From: Aegilops tauschii subsp. strangulata
Lineage: Eukaryota; Streptophyta; Magnoliopsida; Poales; Poaceae
DNA: 64,000 nucleotides
Assembly (NCBI RefSeq): GCF_002575655.3
Contig: NC_053040.3
Location: 223,834,628-223,898,627 of the forward strand
Direction: 5' to 3'
The position numbers were made by a program, and so were the translations under genes. Below the pieces are notes generated by a model, which did no database searches, was not told where the DNA came from, and was given only the letters and a program-made list of their open reading frames with translations. Of this stretch, positions 1-10,295 are shown one piece after another (position 1 is the first letter of the stretch; each line of letters begins with the position of its first letter).

Positions 1-200
1 TAAGGTTTGTGTGATGGAACATATACCTCGTCGACACCTGTACCACGAGAAGAGTGACGGTCTTGCTTCCGGTGTCTGTGTTTGAGGGATGATCGTCGTC
101 GAAGGCGAACTTGGGATTGATGTAGCGGTACACATGGCCTTGGAGTGTTGGCGAAGATGCCAAAGTGATCTACAAGGGTCGGATCTTCGGGGTGGTCGGG
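1..200 (-). other. Flank of the solo LTR; probable continuation of a minus-strand gypsy leader
   Basis: This short stretch adjoins the target duplication of the solo LTR and would be continuous with 4449-4747 before that insertion. The latter contains a minus-strand primer-binding site, so both parts probably belong to the internal 5' region of one minus-strand gypsy element that runs off the left edge. Part of the minus strand is open for about 45 codons, but I recognise no domain. Confidence 0.35.
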
Positions 201-3200
201 TGTAACGCCCACGATGCGGCTATATCTCCCACGTGTCGAGGCACGACTTAGAGGCATAACCGCATTGTGGTTTTGTCGCAAGAAGGGTCATCTTCACACA
301 ATCCCATGTAATGAACAAGAAAGGGATAAATAGAGTTGGCTTAGAATCGCCACTTCACACAATGAACAATTCATACATCATCCAGAGTACACACATAGTC
401 CGGCTACGGACAAATCCAAAAGAAAAGAAGATAACCCCAAATGCTAGATCCTAGATCGTCCCAACTGGGCTCCACTACTGATCATCAGGATAAGACACGT
501 AGTAACGACCAAGGACCTCGTTGAACTCCCACTTGAGTTCGGTAGCATCATCTGCACTGGCATCATCGGCACCTGCAACTGTTTTGGTAGTATCTGTGAG
601 TCACGAGGACTCAGCAATCTCAAAACCCGCGAGATCAAGACTATTTAAACTTATGGGTAGTATGTGGTATTGAGGTGGAGTTGCAGCAAGTGCTAAGCAA
701 ATATGGTGGCTAACATACGAATACAAGAGTAAGATGAGAAACTACGCAACGGTCGTAAAACTAGAAGCGATCAAAAAGTGATCATGAACTACTTACGCTC
801 ATTCATAACCCAACCGTGTTCACTTCCCGGACTCCGCCGAAAAGAGACCATCACGGCTACAGACGCGGTTGATTCATTTTAATTAAGTCAAGTGTCAAGT
901 TCTCTACAACCGGATATTAACAAATTCCCATCTGCCACATAACCGCGTGCACGGCTTTTGAAAGTTTATACCCTGCAGGGGTGTCCCAACTTAGCCCATC
1001 ACAATCTCTCACGATCAACGAAGGATATTCCTTCTCCCGGAATAACCCGATCAGACTCGGAATCCCGGTTACAAGACATTTCGGCAATGGTAAAACAAGA
1101 CCAGCAAGACCGCCCGACTGTGCTGACAAATCCCGATAGGAGTTGCACATATCTAGTTCTCAGGGCACACCGGATGAGACATCCTACGAGTAAAACTAAC
1201 CCTCAAGTTTCCCCGAGGTGGCCCCGCAGTCTACTCGGTTCGGACCAACACTCAGAGGAGCACTGGCGCGGGGGGGGGGGGGGGGGGGAGGGTGGGGGGG
1301 TTAAATAAAGATGACCCTCGGGTTTGCAACCCCTAGGGAAAGTTATAGCTTGTTAGGCAAATGTAAAACCAAGGTTGGGCCTTGCTGGAGGAGTTCTATT
1401 CAAAGCGAACTGTCAAGGGGGTCTCATAACCCCAACCGCGTAAGGAACGCAAAATCAAGGGACATAACACCGGCATGACGAAAACTAAGGCGACAAGAGT
1501 GGAACAAAACACCAGGCATAAGGCCGAGCCTTCCACCCTTTACCAAGTATATAGATGCATTAATTAAATAAGAGATATTGTGATATCCCAACATAATCAT
1601 GTTTCAACATGGAGCAATCTTCAACTTCACCTGCAACTAACAACGCTATAAGAGGGGCTGAGCAAAAGCCTTAACATAGCCTAACAACGGTTTGCTAGGA
1701 AGGTGGGTTAGAGGCTTGACATGGCAATATGGGAGGCATGATAAACGAGTGGTAGGTAGCGCGACATAGCGATAGAACGAACAACTAGCAAGCAAAGATA
1801 GAAGTGATATCGAGGGTAATGGTCATCTTGCCTGCAAAGTTCTCAGAGTTGTCGAAAGCTTGCTCGGTAGCGTACTCAACAGGTTCCTCGTTCACGAACT
1901 CGTCTCCCGGCTCTACCCAAAGCAAGAACACAAGCAATGGAACAACAATCAATCACGGTGCAATGCACAAGCAACATGATGCAAGACATGGCATGACATG
2001 CAAGGTATGATGTGCAATGCATATGAGTACTCCGGAAGGGAAAGGATGATCAAGGCATCAACTTGGCAAACCAAGCATGCCACTGGAAAGATGAGGTGAT
2101 TTCGGTCAAAATCGATATAAGGATCACCGGAAACGGATGCACGGTTTGCAAATGACAAGCAAAACAAGAATGATGCAAAACTGCGCTTAACAGCATCATA
2201 GCACTTGGAATGCAACAAGAAACTATGCTACAACACTCCAACATAGTAACAAAGCACATGGCAACGAAGTACACATGAAGCTCTACAAATCATGAACACT
2301 GAGCTCCTGCTAGAACTCTCTAGAACAAGCTTAAAACAGTATGGCAAAAATGCAAATGATAACAGCTTCACAGACTTGGTGAAAATACTAACATGGCATA
2401 AACAGCATCAGGTAGCAATGTTTAGAGCTAGCAAATAACATGCTACAAGAACATATCATGGCAAACAAAGGCATGGCATGTTAATACTAGAGGCATATAA
2501 CAAAACTCCCTTACTGAACTTTAACCAAAGATGCATAGAAAATATGGTAGCACCCATGCAAACATGGCAAGTGATATGATCAGTTTCAGACTTAGAAGAA
2601 AAACAGAGCATGGTAGAAACAGATTCATGATAGCAACTTTACAAGCTCATGCCACTCACCATAAAGCATTTCATGGCATCACAAGGTAACCAACAGTAAG
2701 TAGACATATTTATGAAGCTAAGAATGGCAAGAGCAAGTTCATAGGGTACATGGATCACTAGCAAAACACATGGCAAAACTGAATCTCATGTTAACAATCT
2801 GCCAGGAACAATATTTAGCAAAAGTGGAGCATGGAAATGACAAGCTAGAGTACTCCATATTTGCAACCAGAGGCATGAATTGATAGAGCATAACCATATC
2901 TTCAAAACACTCTTACTGAACTACCTCTAAATGTGCATGGATCTACTGGTAGCAACAAGTTTACATAGCATCAAAATGTAACAGGAAAAGGACTTAGCAA
3001 AATACTAATTGTCTGAAATCAGCAACATCATGGAGCCTACTTTGCATGCTTGTGCTAGTCACCACAGAGCTCATAAAAATACAAGGCTTGCACCTCTGTA
3101 AAGATGGCATCGAGATGCTCCAAAAACATATAGGCATCATGCTCATGGGATGCACACACAAAATGCAACGAAAATAACAAATCAGCAAGTTCTGATAAAT

Positions 3201-4443
3201 GCCAGCAGTTAATATCATATAGCACTTTTGCAACGAGGATAATGGCATCAATATGGACAGTAACATGCATGCAAATGACACTAACATGAAGAGCATCACG
3301 AGACGAACATTTTGACATATCATATGCACAAATCAGAGTCACAGGCATGGAGATATGGCATGATGAACAAGTGCATAAAAAGTTAGAGATGCCAGGGACT
3401 TAGTGGAATTCGGGGTCAACCTTTGCAGATCTAGGGTTTCGGCGCGTTCCACAAGGTTCGCCGGGATCTTGCCGGAGAGGAAGAGGTGGCGACGGCCGGA
3501 GTGCGGGGAGGTCGCTGGAGACGTGCGTGGCACTGGATCCGGGACCGGCCGGAGAAGAGGGAGGAGGAGGCGGCGCGCGGCGCGGTGTCCGGCATCGTGC
3601 GGCGGCGTGGTGGCGAGGTCGACGCCTGCGAGGGTCGGCGGCGGCGCGGCGAAGGAGGCAGGCGGCGGCCGGAGGAGGGAGCGGGCGGCGACGCGCGGGC
3701 CGGGAGTGCCTCCCGCGGGCCCGGCGGGCTTCAGCGGCTGGCGGCGGAGATGCGCCAGTGGCGTGCGGCGATTCGCTGCGGGGGGCGGCGCGGGCGTGTC
3801 CGGCGGCGGCGGACACGTCCGGCGCGGAGAGGGAAGGTGGCTAGGGTTTCATCTGTGAAATTTTTGGGGAGATGCACATATTTATAGGCAGGGGGAGCTA
3901 GGAGAGTTCAAATGAGGTGCAGGTTTCGCCCACACGATCGTGATCCAACGACGGAGAGCATGGAGGGGGTTTAGATGGGCTAGTGGGCTGTTTGGAGGGG
4001 TGTTGGGCTGCAACAAGAGAGAGAGGCTTTTGCGGTTACCCGGTTAACCGTTGGGGCATCAAACGACCTCCAAATGGAGCGAAATTTGATAATGGAGCGA
4101 AATTTGATAGGCGGCCTACTGGTGATATACCAAGGCCACTCGACAAATCTCGGCCCATTTCGAGAACGTTTTTTCCCCACTCACGAAACGAGATTTGAGG
4201 GGTGCAATGGGTGCATGTGGGAGTGTCGGATTGCGAACGGACAACAGGGAAAATGACCGGATGCATGAGACGAACACGAATGCAAATGAGATGCACATGA
4301 TGACATGACATGAAATGCATGACATGAACAAAATGCAAAAACGAAAGACAAAAGCCCAATCACGAAGGAAATATCATATCGCATAGCCGAAAATGGCAAG
4401 AGTTGGAGTTACAAATATGGAAAGTTACATCCGGGGCGCTACA
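201..4443. mobile_element. Solo LTR (about 4.2 kb) of an LTR retrotransposon with intact target duplication
   Basis: The unit begins TGTAACGCCC and ends GGGGCGCTACA, an imperfect terminal inverted repeat with the TG...CA ends of an LTR. It is flanked by the perfect 5-bp direct repeat TCGGG at 196-200 and 4444-4448. There is no gag, protease, reverse transcriptase or integrase inside, no second LTR, no primer-binding site and no polypurine tract. The simplest reading is a solo LTR left by recombination between the two LTRs of one element. Such long LTRs are typical of some large Triticeae gypsy elements; the family name is uncertain. The interior has a GC-rich island (about 3400-3860) with overlapping open frames on both strands, which I take as base-composition artefacts, and a long poly-G run at 1270-1288. 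Confidence 0.8.
1270..1299 (+). repeat. Poly-G tract inside the solo LTR
   Basis: Nineteen consecutive G residues (1270-1288) are followed after one A by further G runs. It could form a G-quadruplex, and run length is likely to vary between alleles or to be assembled wrongly. Confidence 0.7.
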
Positions 4444-4732
4444 TCGGGTTTTCGGTGCTATTCTGGATTTCCATGCTTGGTCGAATGTCTGGGGGTTGGG
4501 GTACCTGACATCCAGAGGCGACAAGTTTTGAACTTGTAACCGACGTGTAAAAGAAAAAAATTCGGGATGTAACGCAAATTGTGGTAGATCCACTTGCACA
4601 ACACTGGATCCATGTATTAAATCGCTCAAAATTGCACATGGCTATTTTTGTGGAGATTTTCCAAATAGGTAAGCAAAATTCAAATCGAGGCTTGAAAATG
4701 GAGATGGAGGGGATCTAATTCATAGCAACCTT

Positions 4733-4745
4733 GCTCATGATACCA
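4733..4745 (-). other. Primer-binding site of the minus-strand gypsy element
   Basis: The complement reads TGGTATCATGAGC, starting with the TGGTATCA that pairs with the 3' end of initiator methionine tRNA. The same site with the same variant follows the 5' LTR of the large gypsy element near 49757-49769, which supports the relationship. Confidence 0.65.
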
Positions 4746-5177
4746 AATTATATGTGGCAAGCCGCTAGGGTGGCTCGATCTTCACGAATTGGAACTGGAT
4801 TTGAGAAGTAACCCAAGGATCAAGGCAAAATAAACGGAACACAAGAGGAAAATCACTCGCAGGACAAGATCCGCACCACTTGCTCCTCAAATTCCAAGTC
4901 AATCTAAAAGGTGCATCTTAGATCCAAGAACAACAAAGGAAATAAAGGTAAACAAGGGTAGTTCTACCCCAAATCTCTAGGAAAGATGGGGATCTTGAGA
5001 GATAGTTCTTCTTCAACTTCTAGGAAGTGGACGTCTTGAAATTCATAGGATTCTTCCCCAATCAAGAGGACTTGATCCTACCAAGAGGAGATAGATTGAG
5101 TAAAGTCTCTTACGTTTTCTAAGATGAGGGGATAAGTGAGGGTATAAGGGACATTTCCCGTCATTTGCACAGCTGAA

Positions 5178-5224
5178 GACCAGGAGGGGGTGGGGTGGGG
5201 TGGGGTGGGGGGGGGGGGAGGTGG
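5178..5224 (+). repeat. G-rich (GGGGT)n tract, G-quadruplex candidate
   Basis: Several GGGGT units lead into a run of about twelve G and a GGTGGTGG tail. At least five G-runs of four or more lie within 47 bp. The tract lies in the gypsy LTR, on the strand opposite to element transcription. Confidence 0.7.
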
Positions 5225-5394
5225 TGGAAATGCTGGATGTCCATAGAGCAAACCATCCCGAGCTCGAATTTCCGGGGGTCCGAAGGCCTGGTTCTCATGG
5301 GTATCCAGAGAGCGTGCCATCAGTGGCCTTGAGCTCCGCGATCCTTTGGGCTGGATCTCCGGGTTGTACAGAGGGCGTGCCACCAGCTGGGGAC

Positions 5395-6622
5395 TGTTAG
5401 GAAAGAAACTTATCTTTATTGAAGGCCCAAGGGGCATATATATATTACACATGACTTGAGGTGCAAGGAAACTAAACATAGACTAATAAGGACTCCTAGA
5501 CCAATACTAATACTCCTTAACACCCCCCCTCAAATGCAAAGCGTATGCAATAGCATTGCATTTGAAGAAGTGTAATACTAGAAGAAGAAAAAAATGATAA
5601 TCCAAATCCGCATCTTGAGAGGGTCGTCATAGCATGAAGAGTCTTCAAAACCTGTCGAGTCGCCAAAGGGGATAACAAAGAGATGGCACATCAGAGGAAG
5701 ACACCGCATCGATAGAAGATACAAGAGAAGTATTAAAGAGAAGATGGGTTGTCAAAAGAAGATGGCACATCAAGAGAATGAAGCATTGCTTAAGAATCAT
5801 GGCCCATGAAAACCGACGGCGAAAGAAGCTCGACGACAAGAGAATGGGCTTAGATCAACAATGCAAGGAGAGGCCACAGAAATCCTATACGGAGGACAAT
5901 GACCAGAAAAAGGCTGACAGACAAAGCTATTGTGGACTCGCATGGCATGAGAAACACAAAATATCAACGGATTTGATGGACGCAGCGGAAAACAAAAAAG
6001 AAAATAGCTAGAAAGCGCATAGTAGACTATGGAACGGCAGGTGACAGGAGCATCACATAGCAGCAGGAAGCAGCATCACGTAGCAACAGCAAGCAGCTAG
6101 TAGCAGCATGCAACCATGCGTTGTAGCTGCATGAAGAGCCGAATCAATCTAGTGAACACAGGTTTGACCGGATGGCTGGACATATACTAGAGGCGGCAGC
6201 GTCCGTGATGCGGATGTGGCAGCCCAGCGTTGGCCCGAGCGGAGAAGGAAACGGGCGGGCCGATCTGGTCTAGGCATTGACAACAGACAAAGAGATCTAG
6301 CAAGGCAAAGTGGCAGAGGATATCGATCGGGGCAGCGGCCAGCGGGCATAGTGGTGGACATTAGTGACTGGAGTAGCGCCGGTCGCAAAGAGGAAGGCAA
6401 CAACGGCCGGCAAGGAAAGCAACGACGCCGTAAGATTGGATCGGGAGGGCGAGTTGTGGCGCCCGAAAAAAATAACCTAAGCTCTAATACCATGTTAGGA
6501 AAGCAACTTATCTTTATTGAAGGCCCAAGGGGCATATATATATTACACATGACTTGAGGTGCAAGGAAACTAAACATAGACTAATAAGGACTCCTAGACC
6601 AATACTAATATACTCCTTAACA
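5395..6622 (-). mobile_element. TRIM (terminal-repeat retrotransposon in miniature), 1228 bp
   Basis: Two nearly identical short LTRs, 5395-5522 (128 bp) and 6493-6622 (130 bp), start TGTTAGGAAAG and end CTCCTTAACA. They bracket about 970 bp with no gag or pol. The 5-bp target duplication GGGAC is perfect (5390-5394 and 6623-6627). On the minus strand the right LTR is followed at once by a primer-binding site TGGTATTAGAGC (complement of 6481-6492). The left LTR is preceded by the polypurine tract GAGGGGGGG (complement of 5523-5531). The element must depend on proteins supplied in trans. It is inserted in a gypsy LTR. Confidence 0.85.
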
Positions 6623-6885
6623 GGGACTTTGGGCTACGCCTTCTCTCTCCTTATCATGGGCTTGGCATTCCTACCTCGCTCCGTTGTTGTCGTCGACATA
6701 CCTAATCATGTAGAGTTCCACTTTGAGGTAGTAGCAATGTCTCATCCAGATGCATAGGAAGCTCATAGAGGAGTTAAGTCACCTAAGTTTCAATAGCACG
6801 TGTCCGAGCTCTTGTCATCGGTCCAATTGGAGCTTGTGGGGTTGACGATGGGTTCATGGTGATGTCCATGGGATGCTCTGCATCA

Positions 6886-7892
6886 ATTTGGATTTGTGGA
6901 ACTCAAGATATGACAAATATGCCTAGATGCACATTTGAATATTTTTTATATGGTCAAAAGGGTGAATTAAGTGTAGTTTTGGAATCTGCAATTACTAAGT
7001 ATTCCAGAAATATATTTCATTTTTTTTGAAGATTAGATGATTTTCTGGCTAAAAGAAATGGTTTTAGAAAATAGTAGGACATTCACACATGGCGGATTCT
7101 GATAGGCCGGTACCGTTTCGTTGTGATGATCAAAAAACATATCCGTCTTATCAGAGATCAACGACTGCCACCACGTACTGCTTCGGGAAGTTTAATGGAT
7201 TAACCAAGGACGTTGGTCCAATGATCAATGATAGCGCATACCTCTTTGCCGATATAAGTGATCTAATCGTATGCGCCTACTATGGATCCAACTATTGATA
7301 GAAAAGGGGATCAAAGGCTCACTGGACTGGGCTAAAAGGCCGCCGACATTGAGGAAGAAGATGGTGGCGCTTGGAAGTGGTTGTTTTTATTGTTTTTAGT
7401 CGTCGGGGAGGTTGAAGGAATAGCAGATGGGCTTGGTGGCGTCAAGGCGATCTCATTCCTGGTTGTGATGGCGTCAAGCTTGTCCTCTGGCGTTGGAGAT
7501 CGCTGGTTACAGTTGTCAGGCAGTGGGCATGCATACAGGACATCATGTCTTCGTGCTCTAGCGTAGAGCTCAAGTCAGCAGAGGTGTCAGCGAGATTCAC
7601 AAGGACAAAAGAAGAAGAAAGAGGGAGAAATCGGGGCTTGTCTCACCTTATAGGTGGCATGGCCTTTGTTGGAAGCCGAGGAGAAAATGGGGCTCCATAG
7701 AGCAATTGTGCTCGACAATGTGCAGTGCTTCAACGAGGAGAGGAAATGCAGTGTAGGGGTGCTCAGACTGCGCTTTTTATAGCAAGGGGAAGGTGGCGCT
7801 GGCGAGGTGGTTGAGGGATGGGTGCTGGCGGTTTCAGTCTTCGTTATTAAGGGCTGTTAGGGGTTCATTAAAGTGCACTGAGTAGATAAGTG
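6886..7892. other. Unassigned intergenic DNA
   Basis: I see no coding domain, no terminal repeats and no RNA gene in this roughly 1 kb. A few 60-77 codon open frames start here but have no recognisable motif. Confidence 0.4.
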
Positions 7893-8553
7893 TGTTACAG
7901 TATATGTGGATTGCACTAGCCCTTTCCATCAGTTCGGACTTTTGGTTGCGTTGGCTAGTGCATGAAGCTTAACATGGTATTAGAGCTTAGGTTACTTTTT
8001 TCGGGCGCCACAACTCACCCTCCCGATCCAATCATGCACGGCCGTTGGTCGTCGCTGCCTTATCTCCCGCCGCCGGCTGCTACTCCCGTCGCCAGCTGCT
8101 CCATACCCGTGCTTCTCCTCTCCAAGTCAATGCTCATCGCTCGCGATCGAAGCACCCGTCGTCTGGATGCTTCCGTCTGGTCAACATCGCTGGCTCCAAT
8201 CCTGCATCGAGCCTCTGGGCTTCCATGGCTCTTCCAGCCGGCGCTCTGATGCTAACCGTAGCTGGGCCCGCTAGTACATGAAGCTTAACATGGTATCAGG
8301 GCCTAAGGTCTTGAGTTCAAGTCCTGGCTTTCGCAGTTTATCTAAAAAATTGCTGCTGCCCCCCTTTGTGTGCACGTAGAGGCCTCTTGAGTCATACGTG
8401 AGTTTCGCGCGCCGTCGCTCTCTTCCGGTTGCACGTGTTGACTTGTCTTCCCCGTCACACGTGAGAGGGGGTGTTACAGTATATGTGGATTCCATTAGCC
8501 CTTTCCATCAGTTCAGACTTTTGATTGCGTTGGGTAGTGCATGAAGCTTAACA
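7893..8553 (+). mobile_element. Chimeric TRIM with two leader/PBS modules, 661 bp
   Basis: Two 82-bp LTRs (7893-7974 and 8472-8553) start TGTTACAGTATATG and end ATGAAGCTTAACA. They are flanked by AAGTG (7888-7892) and GAGTG (8554-8558), a target duplication with one mismatch. The left LTR is followed directly by TGGTATTAGAGCTTAGG. The next 55 bp are nearly identical to the leader of the unrelated-LTR TRIM at 5395-6622. At 8270-8290 the last 21 bp of the LTR reappear, followed by a second site TGGTATCAGGGCC and a different leader. The polypurine tract GAGAGGGGG precedes the right LTR. No protein is encoded. The arrangement suggests template switching between two retrotransposon RNAs. Confidence 0.75.
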
Positions 8554-8558
8554 GAGTG

Positions 8559-9329
8559 ATTGTGGCGGAGCTTTTGGGTGCTTCTCATGTCATTTGTGGT
8601 CCTAGGGAGAGGTGAGAGGCGGTATTGGCCGTTGCGCAGTCGGTTGGTCGGAAGCCTGGCCATCAGGAGGTTGGAATGGATCTGGCAGGTGGGACCCAAC
8701 TGCCGTTGGGAGAGGGAGAGACTAAGCTGGTGCTAGGTGGGCCTGTTGTGTTGCTGCTCTGTGCGGTATTGTGGGCTGGTTTCGGCCTGATAGTCTTATG
8801 GTTTTCTTTTTCTATTTATTGTTTTCTAAAATAGGATTAGGTTTTGATTCTTATATAAAATATCAAAGCTTATCCATAAAATCCAGAAAATTCACAAAAA
8901 ATAAACTAGATATTTTGGACTAAGGTAAATATTCCAGTCCTAAATATATTTAATAAATGCATTTTTATTTTTGTAAACCCATTATAGGCTTTATAAATTC
9001 CTTAAAAAATAGTGTGTAGGGTTTTATAATTCCTATAATTATACTAGAACTCCAAATATGCATATGAGGTATATCTAAATCATTCCCTATAATTTGAGGA
9101 AGTCATGTCATCCTCGACTCTTTTTTGTTTTTATTTTGGAAATCAATTTAAATATTCCTTCCTTAAATCTAAATGTGCAAGCAAAAGATTATGAGAATGC
9201 ATATGCTTCTAGTAACACCCCAAATTCATTTTGGGGGTGTTACTTTGTTGCGCCATTGTGCGTTTCTTTAGGGGATTGGACTCCACCTCCACGTGTTCTT
9301 GGACGCCAGACTTGCAGATGACTAAGGGT
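8559..9329. other. AT-rich DNA without a recognised gene
   Basis: A GC-richer first part (to about 8820) is followed by strongly AT-rich sequence. I recognise no transposon domain here; the only structured motif is the palindrome at 9211-9244. Confidence 0.4.
9211..9244. repeat. 34-bp palindrome, arms AGTAACACCCC
   Basis: AGTAACACCCC at 9211-9221 is mirrored by GGGGTGTTACT at 9234-9244 around a 12-bp loop. GTAACACCCC resembles the terminal bases of LTRs such as that at 201 (TGTAACGCCC), so this may be a scar of a nearly fully deleted element. Confidence 0.55.
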
Positions 9330-9848
9330 AGTTGCGGGCGGCGAGGTTGACATAGAACGTGACGTAGCCGGTGATCTTGAAGTGTATCGAGAGGGTGGTA
9401 GCTATGGCGGGTAGGGTTGAGAGGGAATTGGCGGAGGGTACCTAGGTGATCGACGGTACTATGGCGAGGGCCCGTGCACCGCGGAAGGGGAGCCGGGTGG
9501 GGAGATCACGGTGTCGTTGAGGCCGGCTGCTTGAGATCCTGAAGGATCGGTAGCAACAGAGGTGGACGAGGAGCTAGGGCTGAGGGCCGTGGTGGTGTCA
9601 GCCATGGCGAAAGAGAGGGAAAGCTTCTCGCTCTGATTACCAAGAAGAATGTTGTATTACTCACATGATGATTACATACACTGTACATGACGCTACATAT
9701 ACTAGCCGTGGAGCAACGACATGATAAGGTGTGTACAACACGCCTATCTAGGTGTAGGCATGGGCTTCGTGCGCGATGACGAACTAGGCGCAGGAATCGA
9801 TCGAGCTGGTAGAGCTGCAGACATGGAGGAGGATGACGTCGTCCAACA
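9330..9848 (-). mobile_element. Copia-type 5' fragment: LTR, PBS and start of gag
   Basis: On the minus strand an LTR of 199 bp (9848 down to 9650; ends TGTTGGACGAC and AATACAACA) is followed by a 7-bp spacer. Next comes a primer-binding site TGGTAATCAGAGCGAG (complement of 9627-9642), then an ATG (complement of 9603-9605) opening a Ser/Thr/Pro-rich gag N-terminus. The frame ends within about 50 codons, and the body and 3' LTR are absent, so this is a truncated element. Just beyond its right end lies the first kinase exon I can define. Confidence 0.6.
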
Positions 9849-10295
9849 TATTGATCCCTCCACTTTGAGACTTGGTGTAGTCTGACCCTCAGGATAAAGC
9901 AATAACATGACACGGCATGGCATATCATGGCGTGAAACTGAGTTAACGCTACATGTAACTAACTCAGCACCATTATCCTCTCACTCTGATGGTGAGCTCC
10001 GGATGGCCCCAACCGCATCATACTGCCCTGCCATTTCCAGATTGCTGCTTTTCATCTAAAAGCTGACCACAACAAAGGCTGATTTTTAAGCAACTAATAT
10101 GTCAGAGGCAGACGATTCTTAATTTGAGTTAATTGTCCCATATTTATATCTCTTTGAGGGTTTTGTTTCCTGCTTGCTTTATCTTCCCGTCCTATATTAT
10201 TTATATCGATTCTTCTCTGCTATATAATAGAATCTGTAACTGCTTTAAAGATTCAGAATGGATTTAGATTAAAATGTATTTATTTGTTCCTGTAG

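Larger units (their letters stand above)
4449..6885 (-). mobile_element. Gypsy-type 5' LTR with PBS and leader (minus strand), interrupted by a TRIM
   Basis: Reading the minus strand, an LTR runs from the TGATGC-type end at 6885 down to about 4748. It is followed by a primer-binding site TGGTATCATGAGC (complement of 4733-4745) and a leader reaching 4449. Its outer 250 bp closely resemble the outer part of the gypsy LTRs at 33187-34195 and 49773-50790, including the minus-strand segment that encodes the C-terminal Pol tail (GPMTRARA-like) in those elements. So this is a related but distinct gypsy family. The LTR is split by the TRIM at 5395-6622 and the leader by the solo LTR at 201-4443. Gag-pol is not in the window. 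Confidence 0.6.

Noticed and set aside
3400..3887. Four overlapping open frames of 105-151 codons on both strands
   Set aside because: They lie in a GC-rich part of the solo LTR, mirror each other, and give low-complexity Arg/Gly/Ala-rich products with no domain.
9960..10090. Possible additional upstream kinase exon (H-S-D-G-E-L-R-containing frame)
   Set aside because: An acceptor-like CTCAG precedes it, but no usable donor follows before stops, and I cannot join it in phase to 10296.
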